Positions 7,827 through 8,512 of a stretch of 8,512 nucleotides of DNA are shown piece by piece; positions within the stretch are counted from its first letter, which is position 1, and each line of letters starts with the position of its first letter. The position numbers were made by a program, and so were the translations under genes. This stretch comes from Armatimonadota bacterium. Lineage in GTDB: Bacteria; Armatimonadota; JAAZEB01. Below the pieces are notes generated by a model, which saw only the letters and a program-made list of their open reading frames with translations, searched no databases and was not told the DNA's origin. Location: positions 1-8,512 of the forward strand of contig DUUU01000150.1 in NCBI GenBank assembly GCA_012841485.1. Direction: 5' to 3'.

Positions 7827-8512
7827 ATGATACATCGGTTGCTGTGTCTTCTGGGCCTGGTTACGCTTGCTCTGCTCCCCTGGCACGACGCTCCCCGCGC
7901 TGCGGTGGGCACCCGGGCAGGCCAGACGTGGACCAACCCCAAGGAGGGCAGCACGTTCGTCTTCGTGCCCGCCGGGGGGTTCACCATGGGTAGCAATGGC
8001 GGCGACGCCGACGAAAGGCCGGCGCACAAGGTCAATCTGCGCGGCTACTGGATCGGCAAGAACGAGGTGACGGTGGCGCAATACCGCAGGTTCTGCCGGG
8101 AAATCGGGCGGCCGATGCCACGCGGTCAGGGTGCCGATAACCACCCGGTGGTGAACGTCTCCTGGGATGACGCCGTGGCCTACGCGCGGTGGGCAGGCTG
8201 CCGGCTGCCGACAGAGGCGGAATGGGAGAAGGCGGCGCGCGGCACCGACGCGAGGACCTACCCCTGGGGGAACACGTGGGATCCCGCGAAGTGCAACACC
8301 GAGGAAGGCGGTCCGGGCAGGACGATGCCCGTCGGCTCCTACCCGCGGGGGGCATCGCCCTACGGGTGCCTGGACATGGCGGGAAACGTCTCAGAGTGGT
8401 GCAGCAGCGTTTACAAGAAGTACCCCTACCGCGCGGATGACGGGCGCGAGGATCCCAACGCGCCTTCACCCCGCGTGTACCGTGGCGGGAGCTGGGACGA
8501 CGACCGCGACGA
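7827..8512 (+). CDS. Secreted formylglycine-generating-enzyme-like (SUMF1/FGE-sulfatase domain) protein, partial (C-terminus beyond 8512)
   Basis: The ATG at 7827 has GGAGG six bases upstream and opens a frame that runs to the window end (228 codons). A signal peptide covers about residues 1-26 (hydrophobic LLCLLGLVTLALLPW, then APRAA). The FGE-sulfatase fold begins near 43: FVFVPAGGFTMGS (44-56), DERPAHKVNLRGYWIGKNEV (62-81), PVVNVSWDDAVAYARW (107-122), GCRLPTEAEWEKAARG (124-139), YPWGN (145-149), PVGSYP (168-173), YGCLDMAGNVSEW (179-191) and RGGSWDD (219-225). True FGEs convert a sulfatase Cys or Ser to formylglycine using cysteines near an RCxxR motif, normally just after RGGSW, which is cut off here. 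Many bacterial members of this fold are not FGEs: they include C-type-lectin-like binding modules, ergothioneine synthase domains and kinase-associated modules. No sulfatase is adjacent in the window. The domain assignment is firm; the catalytic role is open. Confidence 0.88.
   Translation, partial: MIHRLLCLLGLVTLALLPWHDAPRAAVGTRAGQTWTNPKEGSTFVFVPAGGFTMGSNGGDADERPAHKVNLRGYWIGKNEVTVAQYRRFCREIGRPMPRGQGADNHPVVNVSWDDAVAYARWAGCRLPTEAEWEKAARGTDARTYPWGNTWDPAKCNTEEGGPGRTMPVGSYPRGASPYGCLDMAGNVSEWCSSVYKKYPYRADDGREDPNAPSPRVYRGGSWDDDRD

Overview
The window is a GC-rich, densely coding piece of bacterial chromosome holding five protein genes: two run off the window ends and three are complete. There is no sign of phage, insertion sequence, CRISPR, rRNA or tRNA. 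High GC content, GTG starts in three of five genes, an NAD-dependent (bacterial-type) DNA ligase, clear sigma70-type -10 boxes and large secreted sugar-binding/hydrolase-like proteins fit a GC-rich environmental heterotroph, for example Armatimonadota or a Planctomycetota-like lineage. That placement is an impression from gene content, not a phylogenetic result.

Layout. (1) 1-1088, minus strand: the N-terminal 362 codons of a membrane-anchored protein made of beta-sandwich domains resembling alpha-2-macroglobulin MG domains; it continues past base 1. (2) 1089-1313: a divergent intergenic region with two TATAAT promoters, each -10 box lying inside one arm of a perfect 11-bp inverted repeat. 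(3) 1314-3350, plus: ligA, complete with all domains. (4) 3351-3381: a short convergent gap with a hairpin terminator. (5) 3382-6354, minus: a 990-residue secreted protein with a CBM9-like N-terminus, Ig-like domains, a glycoside-hydrolase-like TIM barrel and a CBM4/9-like C-terminus; its start is placed at a GTG with a good ribosome binding site rather than at an upstream ATG. (6) 6355-6617: a leader/intergenic stretch with two inverted repeats. (7) 6618-7622, minus: a PdxA-family dehydrogenase. (8) 7623-7826: a second divergent intergenic region with an extended -10 promoter and a leader hairpin. (9) 7827-8512, plus: the N-terminal 228 codons of a secreted SUMF1/formylglycine-generating-enzyme-like (FGE-sulfatase) domain protein, cut by the window edge just before the region where the catalytic cysteines would lie.

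The genes do not form an obvious pathway. LigA is housekeeping (replication and repair), PdxA is cofactor or sugar-acid metabolism, and the other three are exported or membrane-anchored. The secreted hydrolase-like protein and the secreted FGE-like protein could both serve extracellular polysaccharide use (FGE-type proteins are known sulfatase activators), but no sulfatase or transporter is present to support a locus. I found no convincing new multi-gene system. The best leads are the symmetric divergent promoter, the atypical active site of the TIM-barrel protein, and the MG-domain membrane protein.
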